From: Alphaproteobacteria bacterium 65-37
GTDB taxonomy: Bacteria; Pseudomonadota; Alphaproteobacteria; Reyranellales; Reyranellaceae
NCBI GenBank assembly: GCA_001897995.1
Contig: MKRV01000140.1
Coordinates: 1-40,274, forward strand
Direction: 5' to 3'
Length of the DNA: 40,274 nucleotides
Part shown: one piece after another, positions 1 to 8,997 of the stretch
Position numbering within the stretch: the first letter of the stretch is position 1
How the letters are laid out: each line of letters starts with the position of its first letter
Translations under genes and position numbers: made by a program
Notes under the pieces: model-generated
Seen by the model: only the letters and a program-made list of their open reading frames with translations
Databases searched by the model: none
What the model was told of the DNA's origin: nothing

Positions 1-60
1 GTTCAGGCCCTCGAAGCCGCCGGCTTCAAGGTGCGGGTGCTCGAGGGCGAAGACGGCTGA
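1..60 (+). CDS. C-terminal end of an unidentified protein (partial)
   Basis: The window opens inside an open frame that ends with TGA at 58-60. The 19 visible residues finish with the tail KVRVLEGEDG. This is too short to assign a family. The reading is supported only by a clean frame up to a stop just before a convergent gene (stop at 65-67), leaving four bases between the two genes. The start lies outside the window. Confidence 0.5.
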   Translation, partial: VQALEAAGFKVRVLEGEDG

Positions 61-64
61 AGCG

Positions 65-550
65 TCACCAGAGATCGGGCTTGGCGACCATCAGCAGAAA
101 GACGACGACCAGAGCCAGGAAAGCCGGCCATCCGAGAGCGAACCATAATCGCATGGCGCGGTGATAGGCCGGCGGCAGGGGTCGGTTTTGGCTCGCCGCC
201 GTCGTCGCGAGTTCGCGCACCTGGATTTGCAGTACCACGACGGGCACCCAACAGACGAAGGCCAGCACGTAGAGCGTATAGGTTGCGACCAGCCATGGCG
301 CGAAGGGATCGAGGCCGCCTTGCAGGATCAGCAGCAGGCCCGTCGCCGGCTGCAGCACACCGGCCGGCAGGGTGAAAAGCCAGTCCGCGAGCACCACGTT
401 GCCGGCCACGACAGCGATGCCGCGGACATCGCCTCGCAGGTGAGCGAACCACATCTGGAAAGCCGTCCCGATTCCCGTCCCGAAGAGCACGGTGCTGCTC
501 AGAATGTGCAGCCATTTCAGCCAGAGGTAGCTGTCGACGCCCAGCACCAT
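65..550 (-). CDS. DUF2269-family integral membrane protein
   Basis: A 161-residue, very hydrophobic protein. It begins MVLGVDSYLWLKWLHILSST and has about four predicted membrane helices (roughly residues 8-30, 50-75, 80-105 and 135-158). The pattern of an N-terminal 'LKWLHI(L)..T.LFGTG' helix is characteristic of DUF2269 membrane proteins, whose function is unknown. A longer open frame runs upstream to 874. I chose the ATG at 548-550 because it overlaps the TGA of the upstream SDR-DoxX gene (TGATG), the usual sign of translational coupling. It is last in a minus-strand run with that gene, so the two probably act together in the inner membrane. The role is inferred only from this pairing. Confidence 0.8.
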   Translation of the reverse strand: MVLGVDSYLWLKWLHILSSTVLFGTGIGTAFQMWFAHLRGDVRGIAVVAGNVVLADWLFTLPAGVLQPATGLLLILQGGLDPFAPWLVATYTLYVLAFVCWVPVVVLQIQVRELATTAASQNRPLPPAYHRAMRLWFALGWPAFLALVVVFLLMVAKPDLW

Positions 551-1845
551 CAGCGTTCTTCTTCCAGAACCATCCAGACGCCGATCGCCGCCAGGATCGG
601 AAGGTTCTTCAGCAAGGCGCCAAAAGGATCGAGCCACAGGCCTGGCGCCAGCACGCCCAGCAGCACCGTGTACCCGCTGACGACGGCGAGCTGCAGGAGC
701 CCCGTGAGGCGCGGTTTCCAGCGCACGAAGAGGGCGATTGCGATCAGAAAATCGACCATCGAGAAAGCAAGCGCCAGCGGTCGCGACGGAAGGCCGAGAT
801 GCGTCAGCGCCGCATCGACGGCAGCATAGGCGTCCACCGGCGCCAGGGTTCCCGCGATGGCGGACCCCAGCCATAGGAGAAGGAGCATTGCCCGCAGCAG
901 AGGCCGCAGGAAGTAAAGCCGCGCCTGCCAGAGATCCTGCGTATTGGCTGGTTGGCGCGCCAGCTGCTCGTCCATCGAACGTGGGGTGAAGCCGATGGCG
1001 CGAGCGAAGACGCCGTCATCTTCGCCGCCGGCATTGCCCGCCAGCGCCTGCCGCAGCCCCATCGTGCCCATCGGTCCGCCACCCGCGATATCCGCGACGC
1101 GGGCCGCGAGACGCAGAAACGGCAAGGGAAAGGAAATCGAGACAGCCGGCTCCAGGCCGAGCCAGCGCCGGTATCGGGCCACGAGGTCACGTTGCGTCAG
1201 CACGTGCGGCCCGACCGGCTCGAGCGTCTGGCCAGCAAAGCGATCCTGCTCGATCACGCGCATGACCGTTTCCACCAGATCATCCATGTGGAGCGGCCGG
1301 AATGCCGCCGACCCGTCGCCGACCAAGGGACTGACGAATGGCAGACCGGCGAGGCCGCGCAGGACCGAGGTGCCGCCGTAGCTGCCCGGGCCATAGATCA
1401 GGGACGGTCGCAGGATCGTCCAGGCGACCGGCAAAGTGCGAAGATGATCATCAGCCCTCTTCTTGGTCAAAGCATAGGCCGTGCCCGCCGCTTCGTCGGC
1501 GCTGATTGCCGAGATCTGGACGACTCGGCGCACACCCGCAGCAGCACAAGCATCGAAAAGCGCAATGGGGGCCGCGGCATGTATGGCCTCCATATCCTGC
1601 CCGCCGCCACCGTGCAGGACGCCGGCGCAGTTCATGACTGCATCGATACCCGCAAGACGCGGCCGCCACAGATCGGCTGAAACATCGCGATTGAAGTCAG
1701 CACGGATCGCTTCCACATCCGGGAAGCGCCGGCGCAGAGCGTCGGGGTTTCGAACGGCCGCCAGCACGACATGTCCTCGCGCCTGCAGTGCGGCCAGGAT
1801 GTGGCGACCGATGAAGCCGTTGGCACCGGTCAGCAACACGCGCAC
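550..1845 (-). CDS. SDR/NAD-dependent epimerase-like protein fused to a C-terminal DoxX-like membrane domain
   Basis: A 431-residue protein. Residues 1 to about 290 are an atypical short-chain dehydrogenase/epimerase Rossmann domain with the dinucleotide-binding motif TGANGFIG near residue 6. A later segment (AYALTKKRAD, then LRPSLIYGPGSYGG) matches the YxxxK region and the substrate side of NmrA/complex-I-type SDRs. Residues about 305-431 hold four hydrophobic helices of the DoxX-like type. Separate SDR and DoxX-like genes are common; here they form one polypeptide. The start is GTG at 1843-1845 with GAGGACGT a few bases upstream. It follows the vapC stop by 25 bp and overlaps the DUF2269 gene. 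Substrate and physiological role are unknown; a membrane-anchored redox function is an inference. Confidence 0.82.
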   Translation of the reverse strand: MRVLLTGANGFIGRHILAALQARGHVVLAAVRNPDALRRRFPDVEAIRADFNRDVSADLWRPRLAGIDAVMNCAGVLHGGGGQDMEAIHAAAPIALFDACAAAGVRRVVQISAISADEAAGTAYALTKKRADDHLRTLPVAWTILRPSLIYGPGSYGGTSVLRGLAGLPFVSPLVGDGSAAFRPLHMDDLVETVMRVIEQDRFAGQTLEPVGPHVLTQRDLVARYRRWLGLEPAVSISFPLPFLRLAARVADIAGGGPMGTMGLRQALAGNAGGEDDGVFARAIGFTPRSMDEQLARQPANTQDLWQARLYFLRPLLRAMLLLLWLGSAIAGTLAPVDAYAAVDAALTHLGLPSRPLALAFSMVDFLIAIALFVRWKPRLTGLLQLAVVSGYTVLLGVLAPGLWLDPFGALLKNLPILAAIGVWMVLEEER

Positions 1846-1870
1846 GTTACGTCCTCGGCCACGCTGAAAG

Positions 1871-2263
1871 TCAAAGCGCGCGCTTGATGTCGGTCAGTGC
1901 GAAGTCGTTGCCCTTGAAGAGCAACGGCAGGTCGAGGGTCTTCGCGAGGGCATAGGCGCAGCAATCGCCGAAATTCAGCGCTGCGCGATGGCGGCCCTTG
2001 CCGTAGCGGCGAAAGGCTTGGCGCGCCGCTTCGACGTGATCAGCGTCGAAGGCAATGACGGACAGGCCAAAGCTCGCCACGATCCGGTCGAGTTCACGCC
2101 CGCCAGCCTCGCCGTTGCGTGCTTCCACGACCATGCAAGCTTCGACCAGATTGGGGACACTCATCTTCGCGTCGTCGCTTCCGAGGATCGCGTCCGTGAA
2201 GATATCGCGATCGGCTTCGTTAAAGCAGACCGCCACCAGCGCGGAACTGTCGACGACGATCAA
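1871..2263 (-). CDS. vapC: VapC-type PIN-domain ribonuclease toxin
   Basis: A 130-residue PIN-domain protein, the usual size for VapC. The acidic metal-binding set is visible: D5 in MIVVDSSAL, E41 in NLVEA, D100 in NFGDCCAYALA and D120 in GNDF. VapC proteins are Mg2+-dependent RNases that cut tRNA or rRNA and are neutralised by the co-encoded antitoxin. The start appears to be TTG at 2261-2263, overlapping the antitoxin stop (TTGA), which implies translational coupling. No ATG alternative keeps the first aspartate. All four catalytic acids are present, so the toxin looks intact. Confidence 0.88.
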   Translation of the reverse strand: MIVVDSSALVAVCFNEADRDIFTDAILGSDDAKMSVPNLVEACMVVEARNGEAGGRELDRIVASFGLSVIAFDADHVEAARQAFRRYGKGRHRAALNFGDCCAYALAKTLDLPLLFKGNDFALTDIKRAL

Positions 2264-2514
2264 TCGAACAATCCCTTGTCATTGTAGCCCAGGATTTCGT
2301 CCTCGGACGCGGTCGACAGGACCGGCAATGCCTGGATGCGCCTGACCGCCGCTTCGACCGCCTTCCGACGCCGTTCGCGATTCTTCTTGGCGTCGAGCTC
2401 CTTCAGCTTGCCATCGGCCAGTTCGATGACGGTCGCGGTCATGCTCTTGCCCAGCAGCCGGGAGACGCGGCGCAGCTTACGCTCCGCCTCGACGCTCTTG
2501 ATGCTGACACCCAT
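2260..2514 (-). CDS. vapB: VapB-type antitoxin (Rv0623-like family)
   Basis: An 84-residue protein beginning MGVSIKSVEAERKLRRVS. The N-terminal pattern 'MGVSIKS..AE.KLR..S...GKSMT..V' is typical of the Rv0623-type ribbon-helix-helix antitoxins paired with PIN toxins. The C-terminal half is charged and ends in an acidic segment (SEDEILGYNDKGLFD) suited to binding the toxin active site. An in-frame TTG four codons upstream (2524-2526) would extend it, but the ATG at 2512-2514 gives the family's normal N-terminus. Its stop overlaps the vapC start. Autoregulation is suggested by the TCTAGA palindromes just upstream. Confidence 0.85.
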   Translation of the reverse strand: MGVSIKSVEAERKLRRVSRLLGKSMTATVIELADGKLKELDAKKNRERRRKAVEAAVRRIQALPVLSTASEDEILGYNDKGLFD

Positions 2515-2525
2515 TGGATTTCTCA

Positions 2526-2555
2526 AAATTCTAGAATTTGGATAGATAATCTAGA
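2526..2555. promoter_or_regulatory. Candidate VapB operator: 14-bp palindrome plus second TCTAGA
   Basis: AAATTCTAGAATTT at 2526-2539 is a perfect palindrome. A second TCTAGA core lies at 2550-2555. The two centres are 20 bp apart, close to two helical turns, and the pair sits 12-40 bp upstream of the vapB ATG. Many VapB antitoxins bind paired palindromes of this sort to repress their own operon. The regulatory role is inferred from position and symmetry. Confidence 0.6.
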
Positions 2556-2783
2556 AAGTCACTGTTTTCAACGTGCTGAGGCTTGGGGTACCGGACAGGT
2601 GAATGAATGCCGGCCGCGAGAATAGCGGCGGTCACCGACCCGTCGAAGGGACGGCCTCGTCGACAGCCTCGGTGACGCCTTTGCCGCGGAGCCTTGCGAA
2701 GCCGCTTTCGGCCGCTCTGCAACGTCCGGCGGGCGAACCGCCGCAGTGGCGGTCCACGGCGGCTGCGGGCTAAAAGACCGCCC

Positions 2784-4397
2784 ATGTCCGCCGCCACCCA
2801 ATACGTCCCCTCGCCCACGCCCGACCTCGCCCGGATCGAGCGCGCCCTGATTTCCGTCTCCGACAAGGAGGGCCTGGTCGAGCTGGGCAAGGCGTTGGCG
2901 GCGCACGGGGTCGAGATCCTGTCGACCGGCGGCTCGGCCAAGGCGCTGCGCGACGCCGGCCTCCAGGTTGTCGAGGTCAGCGATCATACCGGCTTCCCCG
3001 AAATCATGGACGGCCGCGTGAAGACGCTGCAGCCCTCGATCCATGGCGGCATCCTGGCCCGCCGCACCGACGCCGGCCACAAGAAGGCGATGAGCGACCA
3101 CAAGATCGCCGGCATCGACCTCGTGGTGGTGAACCTCTACCCGTTCGAGGCCACGGTGGCGCGCGGGGCGGACTTCCCGACCTGCGTCGAGAACATCGAT
3201 ATCGGCGGCCCCGCCCTGATCCGTGCCTCGGCCAAGAACCACGACTTCGTCACGGTCGTGGTCGACCCGGCCGACTACAAATCCGTGCTCGAGGAGCTGG
3301 CGGCCCACAAGGGCGCCACGACCTTGGCGCTGCGCCGCAAGCTGGCGGCCAAGGCCTATGCCCGCACCGCCTCCTATGATTCGGCGATCGCCACGTGGTT
3401 CGCCCGGCAGGAAGGCGAGACCTTCCCCGAGCGGCTGACCATCGGAGCCACGCGTGTGCAGACCCTGCGCTACGGCGAGAACCCGCATCAGAAGGCTGCG
3501 TTCTATTCCGACGGCAGCAGGCGCCCGGGTGTCGCCACGGCCCGCATGATCCAGGGCAAGGAGCTCTCCTACAACAATATCGGCGACACCGACGCGGCCT
3601 ATGAGTGCGTCGCGGAATTCAAGGAACCGGCCGTCGTCGTCGTGAAGCACGCCAATCCCTGCGGTGTCGCGATCGGCAAGGACCAGCACGCCGCCTATCT
3701 CAAGGCCTATGCCTGCGATCCCGTGTCGATCTACGGCGGTATCGTGGCGGTCAATCGCACGCTCGAAGCGGTGACGGCGACCGATCTCGCCAAGCGCTTC
3801 CTCGAGGTCGTGATCGCGCCCGACGCCACACCCGAGGCGCTCGAGATCCTGGCGCGCCGGAAGGACGTGCGCGTGCTGCTGGCCGGCACCCTGCCCGACC
3901 CTTCGAGCGCCGGCATGACGATCAAGAGCGTGGCCGGCGGCTATCTCTTCCAGACCCGCGACAACGGGCATCTGAACAAGAGCGACCTCAAGGTCGTGAC
4001 CAAGCGCGCGCCCACGGCGCAGGAGCTGGACGATCTCTTGTTCGCCTTCACCGTCTGCAAGCATGTGAAGTCGAATGCCATCGTCTATGCCAAGGACGGC
4101 GGCACGGTGGGCGTCGGCGCGGGCCAGATGAACCGTCGCGACTCCTCGCGCATCGCCGCCATCCGCGCCGCCGAATCGGGCGAGATCGCCAAGCTGGCCC
4201 AGAGCCCGGCGATCGGCAGCGTGGTTGCCTCGGACGCCTTCTTCCCCTTCGCCGACGGCCTGCTGGCCGCCGCGGAAGCCGGCGCCACGGCGATCATCCA
4301 GCCGGGCGGCTCGATGCGCGACAAGGAAGTGATCGACGCCGCCGACGAGAAGGGCCTCGCCATGGTCTTCACCGGCATGAGGCACTTCCGGCACTAA
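2784..4397 (+). CDS. purH: Bifunctional AICAR formyltransferase/IMP cyclohydrolase
   Basis: A 537-residue protein matching PurH over its full length (typically about 525-540). It catalyses the last two steps of de novo IMP synthesis: formylation of AICAR, then cyclisation. The N-terminal part ([19 protein letters not shown], then [13 protein letters not shown]) is the IMP cyclohydrolase domain. The transformylase domain carries [19 protein letters not shown] and the catalytic KHANPCG motif, and the C-terminus ends with FTGMRHFRH. The ATG at 2784 gives a normal N-terminus; the frame stays open about 90 bases further upstream with no family-like sequence. It is convergent with purT. The 257 bp upstream (2527-2783) must hold its promoter, but no clear box was recognised. 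Confidence 0.97.
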   Translation: MSAATQYVPSPTPDLARIERALISVSDKEGLVELGKALAAHGVEILSTGGSAKALRDAGLQVVEVSDHTGFPEIMDGRVKTLQPSIHGGILARRTDAGHKKAMSDHKIAGIDLVVVNLYPFEATVARGADFPTCVENIDIGGPALIRASAKNHDFVTVVVDPADYKSVLEELAAHKGATTLALRRKLAAKAYARTASYDSAIATWFARQEGETFPERLTIGATRVQTLRYGENPHQKAAFYSDGSRRPGVATARMIQGKELSYNNIGDTDAAYECVAEFKEPAVVVVKHANPCGVAIGKDQHAAYLKAYACDPVSIYGGIVAVNRTLEAVTATDLAKRFLEVVIAPDATPEALEILARRKDVRVLLAGTLPDPSSAGMTIKSVAGGYLFQTRDNGHLNKSDLKVVTKRAPTAQELDDLLFAFTVCKHVKSNAIVYAKDGGTVGVGAGQMNRRDSSRIAAIRAAESGEIAKLAQSPAIGSVVASDAFFPFADGLLAAAEAGATAIIQPGGSMRDKEVIDAADEKGLAMVFTGMRHFRH

Positions 4398-4420
4398 GGT
4401 CGCTTCGCCGGGACCCTTCG

Positions 4421-4454
4421 CTGGGAGCGCGCCACTCCAGTGGCGCGCTCCCAG
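4421..4454. terminator. Perfect 16-bp inverted repeat between purH and purT (likely bidirectional terminator / repeat)
   Basis: CTGGGAGCGCGCCACT at 4421-4436 is followed after two bases by its exact reverse complement at 4439-4454. The right arm touches the purT stop codon (4455-4457). A GC-rich hairpin between convergent stop codons fits a shared terminator, although neither side has a clear T-run. Closely similar arms occur at 20083-20104 and 20274-20291, also between convergent genes, so this is also a dispersed repeat. Confidence 0.7.
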
Positions 4455-5642
4455 CTATTTCACTTTCAGGTGCTTGGCCGAGGCCATCGCCTTGCGGCGG
4501 GCTTCGCTGACGGTGCGGCCGGTGGCGAGCGCCACGGCCATGCGGCGATGGCCCTTCACCTCGGGCTTGCCGAAGAGGCGCACCGACGTGCCGGGCGCGG
4601 CCAGGGCCTGGGCGACACCCGTGTAGGTCGGATCGGCGATGTCGCCGTCCCCCAGCACCGGCACCGAGGCGCCGGGCACGCAGGTGATGCCGGGGATCGG
4701 CAGGCCGAGGATGGCGCGCACATGCAGCTCCATCTCGCTCATGTTCTGCGAGACCATGGTCACCATGCCGGTGTCGTGCGGCCGCGGCGACAGTTCGGAG
4801 AACCACACCTTGTCGCCCTTCACGAACAGCTCGACGCCGAACAGGCCGCGCCCCTTGGCGCCGCACAAATCGTTCACGACCTTCTTCGCAATGTCGCGTG
4901 CCTTCTTGAGCGCCGCCTTCGACATGGGATGCGGCTGCCAGCTTTCGCGATAGTCGCCATCGACCTGGATGTGGCCGATCGGCGCGCAGAAGGCGAAGCC
5001 GTCGTCATGCCGCACGGTGAGCTGGGTGATCTCGTAGTCGAAATCGATGGCGCCCTCGACGATCACCAGCCCGGTCGCCGCGCGCGTGCCCTCGATCGCA
5101 TGCTTCCAGCTCTTGGCGACGTCGGCCGGCTTGCGCGCCACGCTCTGGCCGTGCCCCGACGAGGACATGGTGGGCTTGATGAAGCAGGGAAATCCCACGG
5201 CCTTGGCCCCGGCTTGGAGCTCCTCGAGGCTGCCGGCAAAGCGGTAGGGCGACGTCGACAGCTTCAGCTTCTCGGCCGCGAGTTGGCGGATGCCGCGGCG
5301 ATCCATGGTGAGCTGGGCGGCTCGCGCCGTCGGGATGACGGTCCAACCCTCCTTCTCCAGCTCGACCAGCGTGTCGGTGGCGATGGCCTCGATCTCCGGC
5401 ACGATGAAGTCGGGCCGCACCTTCTCGACGATCCGGCGCATCTGCTTGCCGTCGCGCATGTTGAAGACATGGGCGCTGTTGGCCACCAGCATCGCCGGGG
5501 CAGCGGCGTAACGGTCGCAGGCGATCACTTCGACACCGAGCCGCATGGCCTCGATCGCCACCTCCTTGCCGAGCTCCCCCGAGCCCAGGAGCATGATCTT
5601 GACGGACGAGGGTTTGAGGGGTGTGCCGAACTTCTTCTTCAT
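4455..5642 (-). CDS. purT: Formate-dependent phosphoribosylglycinamide formyltransferase (GAR transformylase 2)
   Basis: A 395-residue ATP-grasp enzyme matching PurT in length (about 390-400). PurT uses ATP and formate to make formyl-GAR, the third step of purine synthesis, independent of 10-formyl-THF. Visible are the N-terminal preATP-grasp motif [27 protein letters not shown], the ATP-grasp segment [16 protein letters not shown], the metal/ATP-binding region [20 protein letters not shown] and DTGMVTM. The ATG at 5640-5642 lies 9 bp after the stop of the upstream lipid-kinase-like gene, so the two are probably cotranscribed. Its convergence with purH places two purine genes together. Confidence 0.96.
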   Translation of the reverse strand: MKKKFGTPLKPSSVKIMLLGSGELGKEVAIEAMRLGVEVIACDRYAAAPAMLVANSAHVFNMRDGKQMRRIVEKVRPDFIVPEIEAIATDTLVELEKEGWTVIPTARAAQLTMDRRGIRQLAAEKLKLSTSPYRFAGSLEELQAGAKAVGFPCFIKPTMSSSGHGQSVARKPADVAKSWKHAIEGTRAATGLVIVEGAIDFDYEITQLTVRHDDGFAFCAPIGHIQVDGDYRESWQPHPMSKAALKKARDIAKKVVNDLCGAKGRGLFGVELFVKGDKVWFSELSPRPHDTGMVTMVSQNMSEMELHVRAILGLPIPGITCVPGASVPVLGDGDIADPTYTGVAQALAAPGTSVRLFGKPEVKGHRRMAVALATGRTVSEARRKAMASAKHLKVK

Positions 5643-5651
5643 GATCCCATC

Positions 5652-6581
5652 TTAAACGGATCCGACGAAGAAGGCCTGCGGCAACACCGTCACCTCGAGC
5701 GGCAGGCGACCCACTGTCTCGCCGTCGAGATCGACCAGGGTGTCGGCATCGGCCTCGAAGCGGAAGGATTTGCCACGACGCGTGCGGACCAGCGGATGAT
5801 GGATATGCCCGCCGCTATAGGTCTTGGGCAGGATGCCGAGCAGGACGGCCAGCTTGGACGCATCGCCCAGCTCCACAAGATCGAGCACGCCGTCGTCGAA
5901 GGCCGCGCCCGGCGCAAGCCTCATCCCGCCGCCGCCGTTCTCGGTGTTGGCGACCAGGGCGGTGAACAATCGGCGGCGGCCCGTATCGACGCCGTCGACC
6001 GTGACCGCGACCTCGCGGTTGCGGTAGCCCAGGGTCACGATCGGGGTCATCAGCAGATAGGCGATCTCACCGAACTTCTTGGCCCAGCGCGACTGCGAGG
6101 CACGGTGGCTGATCGCGGCGGCCGCCCCCAGGGAGACGATGAGATAGCCGAAGCGTTCGAATGGCCGGCCATCAAGGCCGGTGCAGCGCACCCGCAGGAG
6201 ATCGATCGCCTGCCGCCGGGTTCCGCCCGCGGAGTCGTAGGCGAGCGCGGGGTGCGCCAGATGGCCGAGCGCACGGCAAAGCTCGTTGGCCGTGCCGGCC
6301 GGCACCGGACACAGCACGGCATCGGGGGCGCTCAGCGTGCCCGAAGAATCGAGCAGGCCGTTCAGGGTTTCGTTCACCGTGCCGTCGCCGCCCACCGCCA
6401 CGAAGCGGCGCACGCCGTCGGCCAATGCGGCGCGGGCCAGCGCCGTAGCGTGCCCGGGTGCCGTGGTGAAGGACGGCTCGACCGGCCCCAAGCGCTTCTC
6501 GAGCTCGGCCCTGATCGCCGGCCAGCGTCGCGCAGCGCCGCCCTTGTGGGCCATGCGATTGACGATGACCGCCGTCTTCAT
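5652..6581 (-). CDS. Diacylglycerol/lipid kinase family protein (YegS/BmrU/DagK type)
   Basis: A 309-residue protein with the diagnostic GGDGT nucleotide-binding motif at residues 64-68 (AVGGDGTVNETLNGL). A second motif, VPAGTANELCRALG, corresponds to the 'G(T/S)xN(D/E)(L/F)AR' element of the DAGK catalytic domain. The C-terminal beta-rich half (NTENGGGGMRLAPGAAFDDG, then LDGETVGRLPLEV) matches YegS-like lipid kinases and ends as expected. These enzymes phosphorylate diacylglycerol, sphingoid bases or phosphatidylglycerol on the inner membrane face; the substrate here is unknown. The ATG at 6579-6581 begins MKTAVIVNRMAHKGG. It is the first gene of a probable two-gene unit with purT. Confidence 0.9.
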   Translation of the reverse strand: MKTAVIVNRMAHKGGAARRWPAIRAELEKRLGPVEPSFTTAPGHATALARAALADGVRRFVAVGGDGTVNETLNGLLDSSGTLSAPDAVLCPVPAGTANELCRALGHLAHPALAYDSAGGTRRQAIDLLRVRCTGLDGRPFERFGYLIVSLGAAAAISHRASQSRWAKKFGEIAYLLMTPIVTLGYRNREVAVTVDGVDTGRRRLFTALVANTENGGGGMRLAPGAAFDDGVLDLVELGDASKLAVLLGILPKTYSGGHIHHPLVRTRRGKSFRFEADADTLVDLDGETVGRLPLEVTVLPQAFFVGSV

Positions 6582-6638
6582 GCGCGAACACTAACGCGTG
6601 GGTAGACGGAGTGTCGATCTCTGCACACTCACTCATTC

Positions 6639-6665
6639 TCCTCTCCCCCGAAACGGGGGAGAGGA
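6639..6665. repeat. Solo palindrome CCTCTCCCCC/GGGGGAGAGG (repeat family B, half element)
   Basis: TCCTCTCCCCC and GGGGGAGAGGA flank a five-base loop (GAAAC). It is nearly identical to the right-hand hairpin of the longer element at 27417-27552, including the following AAT..GAAA flank, so it looks like a half copy. It lies just downstream of the aminotransferase stop (6691) and may act as its terminator. Confidence 0.75.
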
Positions 6666-6690
6666 ATATGAAATCGAGACGGAGGAGGAC

Positions 6691-8016
6691 CTACGCCCCC
6701 AGCGCGTCGTCGATCGCGCTGCCGAGGCGATCCACGATCTCGCCGATCTGGTCGGCGGTGACGATGAAGGGCGGCGCCAGTAGCACGTGGTCGCCGCGCT
6801 GGCCGTCGATCGTGCCGCCCATGGGATAGACCATCAGCCCGCGCGCCATGGCCGCCTTCTTCACCTTCGCATGCAGCTTGCGCGCCGGGTCGAACGGCGC
6901 CTTGGTCGAGCGGTCCTCGACCAGCTCGACGGCCTGAAAGAGGCCGCGGCCGCGAATGTCGCCGACATGCGGATGGTTGCCGAAGCGCTCGCCCAGCCGT
7001 CGCTGCAGCAGGGCGCCCATGCTCTGCACGTTGGCCAGCAGATTGTCGCGCCGGATCGTCTCCTGCACGGCGAGGCCCGCCGCGCAGGCCATGGGATGGG
7101 CCATATAGGTGTGGCCGTGCTGGAAGAAGCCGCTGCCGTTCGCGAAGGCGTCGTAGATGTGCTTGCCCAGCAGCACCGCGCCGATCGGCTGGTAGCCGCC
7201 ACCCAGGCCCTTGGCGATGGTCATCAGGTCGGGCGCGATGCCCTCCTGCTCGCAGGCATGCAGGGTACCGGTACGGCCCATGCCGCACATCACCTCGTCG
7301 AGGATCAGCAGCACGCCATAGCGGTCGCAGATCTCGCGGATGCGCTTGAAGTATCCCGGCGCCGGCGGCACGGCGCCCGCGGTGGCGCCGACCACGGTCT
7401 CGGCGACGAAAGCCAGCACGCTGTCCGCACCCAGCTCCAGGATCTTGGCTTCCAACGCATCGGCGGCGCGGCGGCCGTACGCGGCATCGGTCTCGCCGGG
7501 CTCCTGGAAGCGATAGGCGAAGCACGGATCGATGTGATGCGTCTCGATCAGCAGCGGCGAGAACGGGGCGCGCCGCCAGGCATTGCCGCCAGTGGCCAGC
7601 GCGCCCAGCGTATTGCCGTGATAGCTCTGCCGGCGGGCGATGATGTGGCGACGACCGGTCTCGCCGCGCTCGGTGAAATACTGCCGCGCCATCTTGAGCG
7701 CCGCTTCCACCGCCTCGGACCCGCCGCTCACCAGATAGACGTGGCTCATGCCCTTGGGTGCGTCTTCGATCAGCCGGTCGCCGAGCTTCTCGGCCGCCTC
7801 GGTGGTGAAGAAGCCGGTATGGGCATAGGCGAGCTTGTCGAGCTGCTGGTGCAGGGCCTGCGTCACCGCGGGATGGCCGTGGCCGAGGCAGGAGACCGCC
7901 GCGCCGCCCGAGGCATCGATGTAGCGCTTGCCGGTGCTGTCGACGATCTCGATGCCCGCGCCGCCGGCGGCGACGGGAAGCGTGCCGCCGATCTGGCGGT
8001 GCAGGATATGGGTCAT
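6691..8016 (-). CDS. Class III PLP-dependent aminotransferase (aspartate aminotransferase superfamily)
   Basis: A 441-residue fold-type I, class III aminotransferase (relatives: omega-amino acid:pyruvate transaminases, adenosylmethionine-8-amino-7-oxononanoate and taurine transaminases). Visible features are GGAAVSCLGHGHPAV, the phosphate-binding VSGGSEAVEAALKMAR near residues 97-112, SYHGNTLGA at 131-139, the PLP-pyridine aspartate in LILDEVMCGMGRTG (D240, E241) and the Schiff-base lysine K269 in TIAKGLGGGYQP. The frame could extend to 8082, but the ATG at 8014-8016 has AGGAG at good spacing. It lies 25 bp after the RpiR gene and is last in the unit. An amino donor supplied by the neighbouring amino-acid-binding protein is plausible but unproved. 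Confidence 0.93.
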   Translation of the reverse strand: MTHILHRQIGGTLPVAAGGAGIEIVDSTGKRYIDASGGAAVSCLGHGHPAVTQALHQQLDKLAYAHTGFFTTEAAEKLGDRLIEDAPKGMSHVYLVSGGSEAVEAALKMARQYFTERGETGRRHIIARRQSYHGNTLGALATGGNAWRRAPFSPLLIETHHIDPCFAYRFQEPGETDAAYGRRAADALEAKILELGADSVLAFVAETVVGATAGAVPPAPGYFKRIREICDRYGVLLILDEVMCGMGRTGTLHACEQEGIAPDLMTIAKGLGGGYQPIGAVLLGKHIYDAFANGSGFFQHGHTYMAHPMACAAGLAVQETIRRDNLLANVQSMGALLQRRLGERFGNHPHVGDIRGRGLFQAVELVEDRSTKAPFDPARKLHAKVKKAAMARGLMVYPMGGTIDGQRGDHVLLAPPFIVTADQIGEIVDRLGSAIDDALGA

Positions 8017-8041
8017 GGACTTGTGCTCCTGTGGGGCTCTC

Positions 8042-8956
8042 TTATGAGATTCCTTTGGCGCCGCGTCGCGGCAGATGGACACCGAATGCCGAAAGCTGCG
8101 CCTCGGTCCGCTCCAGCGCCTCGAGCGCCTTGTGGCCGCCTCGGCCCGCCACCAGGGCGGCGAGGATCTCCGCCACCGCGAGCAGCGGCGTCACCGTGTG
8201 AAAAAAGGACGGGCTTTCGGTCGGAACGGGAATGAGGACATCGGCCAGCCGCGCCAGCGGCGAGACCTCGCTGTCGGTCAGCGCCACCAGCGGCACGCCC
8301 TCGCCGACGGCATAGCGCGCCGCCTCGATCGTGGCGCGCGCATAGGGCTCGACGCTGGCGGCCAGCACGACATCGTCGCGGCCGGCATCGCGGATCGCAT
8401 CGAGGCCGGTGCCGCCGGCATCGTCGAGCATCACCGTCTTGTCGCCGAGCAGCGACAGCAAATAGTGGAAATGCCACGCCGCGGCGTGACAGGCGCGCAA
8501 GCCGAGACAGAAGACACGTCGCGCGCGGTGCAGGCGGCTGGCGGCATCGGCCAGCCGGTCGAGCGACTGGGGCTCGGCCAGCCGCGCGAGCTGCTGCGAC
8601 AGGGTCTGCACCATGTCGGCGGCCAGCGCCTTCTCGCCGCGCAGGTTCTGCTGCTGGACCTGGACGCCGGCCTTGCCCGCGAAGCCCAGGTTTCCCAGGG
8701 TGCCGGCGCGCACCGCGCCGGCATAGAGCGCCTTGACCGCCTCGTAGCCGTCGAGGCCGAGGCGCTTGGCGAGCCGCGTCATGGTGGCCGCCGGCACGCC
8801 CGCCCGACGGGCCTGCTCGCGCATCGACAGCAGGGCCACGTCGTCGGGCCGGTCGAGGATGTAGCGTGCCGCCGCCTGCAGGCGCGGCGGCATCGCCTCA
8901 TAGGCCTCGACGATCGTTGCCTTGAGAGGCGCCGCCGCGAGAGGCCCTGCGGTCAT
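8042..8956 (-). CDS. MurR/RpiR-family transcriptional regulator with SIS domain
   Basis: A 304-residue regulator. An N-terminal RpiR-type helix-turn-helix (about residues 15-85) includes ARYILDRPDDVALLSMREQA and VPAATMTRLAKRLGLDGYEA, matching the 'S..ELA...GVS..T..R..K.LG..GF' pattern. The C-terminal part (about 125-275) is a sugar-isomerase (SIS) fold with VFCLGLRACHAAAWHFHYLL and VVLAASVEPYARATIEAARYA. SIS domains sense phosphosugars or related small ligands. The ATG at 8954-8956 (MTAGPLAAAP) was preferred over the frame's extension to 9040, which would run into the upstream gene. It sits between a binding protein and an aminotransferase, so it probably controls this unit, perhaps via the palindrome at 10115-10130. 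Confidence 0.9.
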   Translation of the reverse strand: MTAGPLAAAPLKATIVEAYEAMPPRLQAAARYILDRPDDVALLSMREQARRAGVPAATMTRLAKRLGLDGYEAVKALYAGAVRAGTLGNLGFAGKAGVQVQQQNLRGEKALAADMVQTLSQQLARLAEPQSLDRLADAASRLHRARRVFCLGLRACHAAAWHFHYLLSLLGDKTVMLDDAGGTGLDAIRDAGRDDVVLAASVEPYARATIEAARYAVGEGVPLVALTDSEVSPLARLADVLIPVPTESPSFFHTVTPLLAVAEILAALVAGRGGHKALEALERTEAQLSAFGVHLPRRGAKGIS

Positions 8957-8997
8957 CGTCCGGTTCCCCGTCCGCCCGTCTGCCCGGCCGCCGCCGC

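Noticed and set aside
2603..2773. 56-residue ORF ending 10 bp before the purH ATG (possible leader peptide)
   Set aside because: The SD is weak, the product (Ala/Pro/Arg-rich) is like chance GC-rich frames, and no attenuator hairpin pair was seen. Conservation would be needed.
2568..4394. 608-codon open frame antisense to purH
   Set aside because: It is a GC-rich mirror frame of a clear purH; its product is low-complexity His/Arg/Gly-rich with no family features.
4440..6605. 721-codon open frame antisense to purT and the lipid-kinase gene
   Set aside because: It spans two well supported genes on the other strand and has no recognisable domain.
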